DNA of 29,620 nt from a virus. Position 1 is the stretch's first letter; every line of letters starts with the position of its first letter. A program made the position numbers and the translations under genes. The notes under the pieces were generated by a model. It was not told the origin of the DNA. It made no database searches and saw only the letters and a program-made list of their open reading frames with translations. Shown piece by piece: positions 28,484-29,620 of the stretch. The stretch is taken from positions 1 through 29,620 of the IMG/VR virus record IMGVR_UViG_3300020185_000187. One strand, written 5' to 3'.

Positions 28484-28512
28484 ATACTACTATATTTATG
28501 TATCATTGTCAA
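28484..28512 (-). promoter_or_regulatory. Combined early/late promoter before the 54-residue gene
   Basis: CATAAATA (28493-28500) is a late element with a leader of about 25 nt. It lies inside the 17-nt spacer of a sigma70-type pair, TTGACA (28507-28512) and TAGTAT (28484-28489). The two signals would start transcription a few nucleotides apart. Confidence 0.7.
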
Positions 28513-28525
28513 TACTATTTTATTA

Positions 28526-29620
28526 TTATCGACTCATTAAATCCTTGACAAGTTTTTTTAGTTCGTCAATTTCTGTTTGCTGTTCTTTTACTGCTTCAAT
28601 AAGCAATGCTGTTAGTTTTTCATACTGTACAGTTTTATAATCAGTACCTTTTTCAGTATTAATAGCTGCTTCTTTAACTATTTCAGGAAGTACTGCCTCA
28701 ACTTCTTGTGCGCTAACACCAACTTGTGTACTATCATTATTGTATCCCAAATCTTTTGCTAGTTGATTTTCTGTAAAGTAATATCCATTTAGTTGTTTTA
28801 CTTTATCCATAGCGTTTGGAATAGTACCATGGAAGTCTTTAAGTCTTTCATCTGAGTAATACGCTACCACATCACCAGCTGATCTTATTGTGCCACCAAA
28901 GTAACTTGTTACAGCATCAGCAATATAAACACCGTAAGCAGTTGTAGGCAGTACACCTGCGTAGTTACCGTAGTACAAGTATGTAGTATTTGTTTGCGCT
29001 ACAGTATCGTTATTGTCGTATTGTGCTTGGAAGACATGTGAAGTACCGTAATGATCGCCTGTGCCGGCTGCTATTTCTATTTCACCGTAAACAGCACTTG
29101 CCGTAGTAACGTTGCCTGTATCTGCTATGTTAGTTGTTTTAAAGTATCCACCAATTAACGTATTAGTATCAGAAGTTGCGTTGTCGCTTTGTGCTAAGCC
29201 TTGAACTCCAAACACACTACTAACAGCGCCAGCACCACCGTTATCTTCTGCTTTAAAGTAACCACCTGTAACCTGAGAGGTTTGGCCTGTGCTTGGTGTA
29301 ACTGTCGCATCAGCAAAAACGCCGTAAACCATATCAGCATCACCTGTGGAATCTACATCTAAGTAGGCTCCGTAGACTCTGTGTTCGTGATTAGTACCAC
29401 CGCCTGTCGCTGTACTATTAAGGTCTATCCAAATGCCACCTTGCTCACGGTCTGCTGTAGTAACAGTTGCGCCTGAAAGGGTTGAAACGATTTCTTGAGC
29501 AAAGTAGAAGTCTTGCTCAGGGTTCGTTTGGTTTACAAGAAGACGAAGACCACCGTTGGCGTTGTTGTCTGTATCAATGGTTAGCGGACCAGTCATAGTA
29601 CCGCCAGCTTTAGGTAAAGC
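28526..29620 (-). CDS. Tail fibre with C-terminal S74 chaperone domain (partial, 5' end outside window)
   Basis: The C-terminal part is a peptidase S74 intramolecular chaperone: YYSDERLKDFHGTIPNA, VKQLNGYYFTENQLAKDLGY, VGVSAQEVEAVLPEIVKEA and a closing coiled coil (LLIEAVKEQQTEIDELKKLV). Such domains trimerise the fibre and cut themselves off; the catalytic Ser is in SDER. The upstream part is a Gly/Thr-rich beta fibre with repeated GGYFK and VYG segments. The frame is open to the window edge and reads LPKAGGTMTGPLTID, a common internal motif of phage fibres, so the ATG at 29596 is internal and the gene continues to the right. Confidence 0.9.
   Translation of the reverse strand, partial: ALPKAGGTMTGPLTIDTDNNANGGLRLLVNQTNPEQDFYFAQEIVSTLSGATVTTADREQGGIWIDLNSTATGGGTNHEHRVYGAYLDVDSTGDADMVYGVFADATVTPSTGQTSQVTGGYFKAEDNGGAGAVSSVFGVQGLAQSDNATSDTNTLIGGYFKTTNIADTGNVTTASAVYGEIEIAAGTGDHYGTSHVFQAQYDNNDTVAQTNTTYLYYGNYAGVLPTTAYGVYIADAVTSYFGGTIRSAGDVVAYYSDERLKDFHGTIPNAMDKVKQLNGYYFTENQLAKDLGYNNDSTQVGVSAQEVEAVLPEIVKEAAINTEKGTDYKTVQYEKLTALLIEAVKEQQTEIDELKKLVKDLMSR

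Noticed and set aside
1-29620. Stop-codon reassignment (TAG or TGA recoding)
   Set aside because: TAA, TAG and TGA all end clear genes here (for example TGA for uvsY and the Nudix gene, TAG for the 17723 gene).
1-29620. CRISPR arrays, insertion sequences or integrase attachment sites
   Set aside because: No regular spacer-repeat array and no transposase or integrase were seen; the repeats found are fibre modules and tRNA pieces.

Overview
The window is part of the genome of a T4-like contractile-tailed phage (myovirus), probably from a marine host. Recognisable T4-type proteins are the recombination set UvsX, UvsY and gp32, large terminase gp17, a probable small terminase gp16, head completion protein gp4, tail sheath gp18, tail tube gp19, and neck/tail proteins gp13, gp14 and gp15. 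The AT-rich composition, the tRNA cluster, the gp32 style and the enlarged gp14/gp15/gp18 resemble T4-like phages of marine cyanobacteria and SAR11-type bacteria. The host cannot be fixed from the sequence.

Layout. 1-1573 (minus) is a tRNA array: intact Ser, Asn, Leu(UAA), a class II tRNA with CAU anticodon and Arg(UCU), one tRNA cut by the window edge, several broken tRNA pieces, an HNH endonuclease gene, a 22-bp inverted repeat and a hairpin-rich noncoding stretch. 1551-5908 (minus) carries small genes, a HExxH protein, uvsY, uvsX and gene 32 behind sigma70-type promoters. 5905-18877 (minus) is mainly a late virion block: a conserved unknown protein, gp17, four acidic proteins that may be prohead core or internal head proteins, gp16, gp4, two tail-tube-like proteins, gp18 and gp13. 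Two genes with early-type promoters (a dNMP kinase and an unknown basic protein) are interleaved with it. 18957-26193 (plus) holds gp14, a large repetitive fibre, a subtilisin-like protease, gp15 and a Nudix hydrolase. 26154-29620 (minus) holds two glycosyltransferase-like proteins, an unknown, a 54-residue fibre-associated protein and a second fibre with an S74 chaperone domain that runs off the right edge.

Regulation can be read directly. Six minus-strand sites have an exact TTGACA box, a 17-nt spacer and a -10-like hexamer. They sit before gene 32, metabolic and small genes, and one fibre-region gene. T4-type late elements (TATAAATA or close variants) precede virion genes. At gp13, gp14 and gp17 (and weakly gp15) the late element ends exactly 5 nt before the ATG with no Shine-Dalgarno sequence, which suggests leaderless late mRNAs.

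The most notable observations are: two neighbouring proteins whose first ten residues mimic the T4 capsid-targeting sequence and end in a gp21-type cleavage site; short aromatic beta modules shared by sheath, gp14 and gp15; an HNH gene flanked by a tRNA and a diverged copy of its 5' end; separated tRNA-Leu halves flanking an intact tRNA-Leu; and a subtilase whose catalytic Asp position is Glu.
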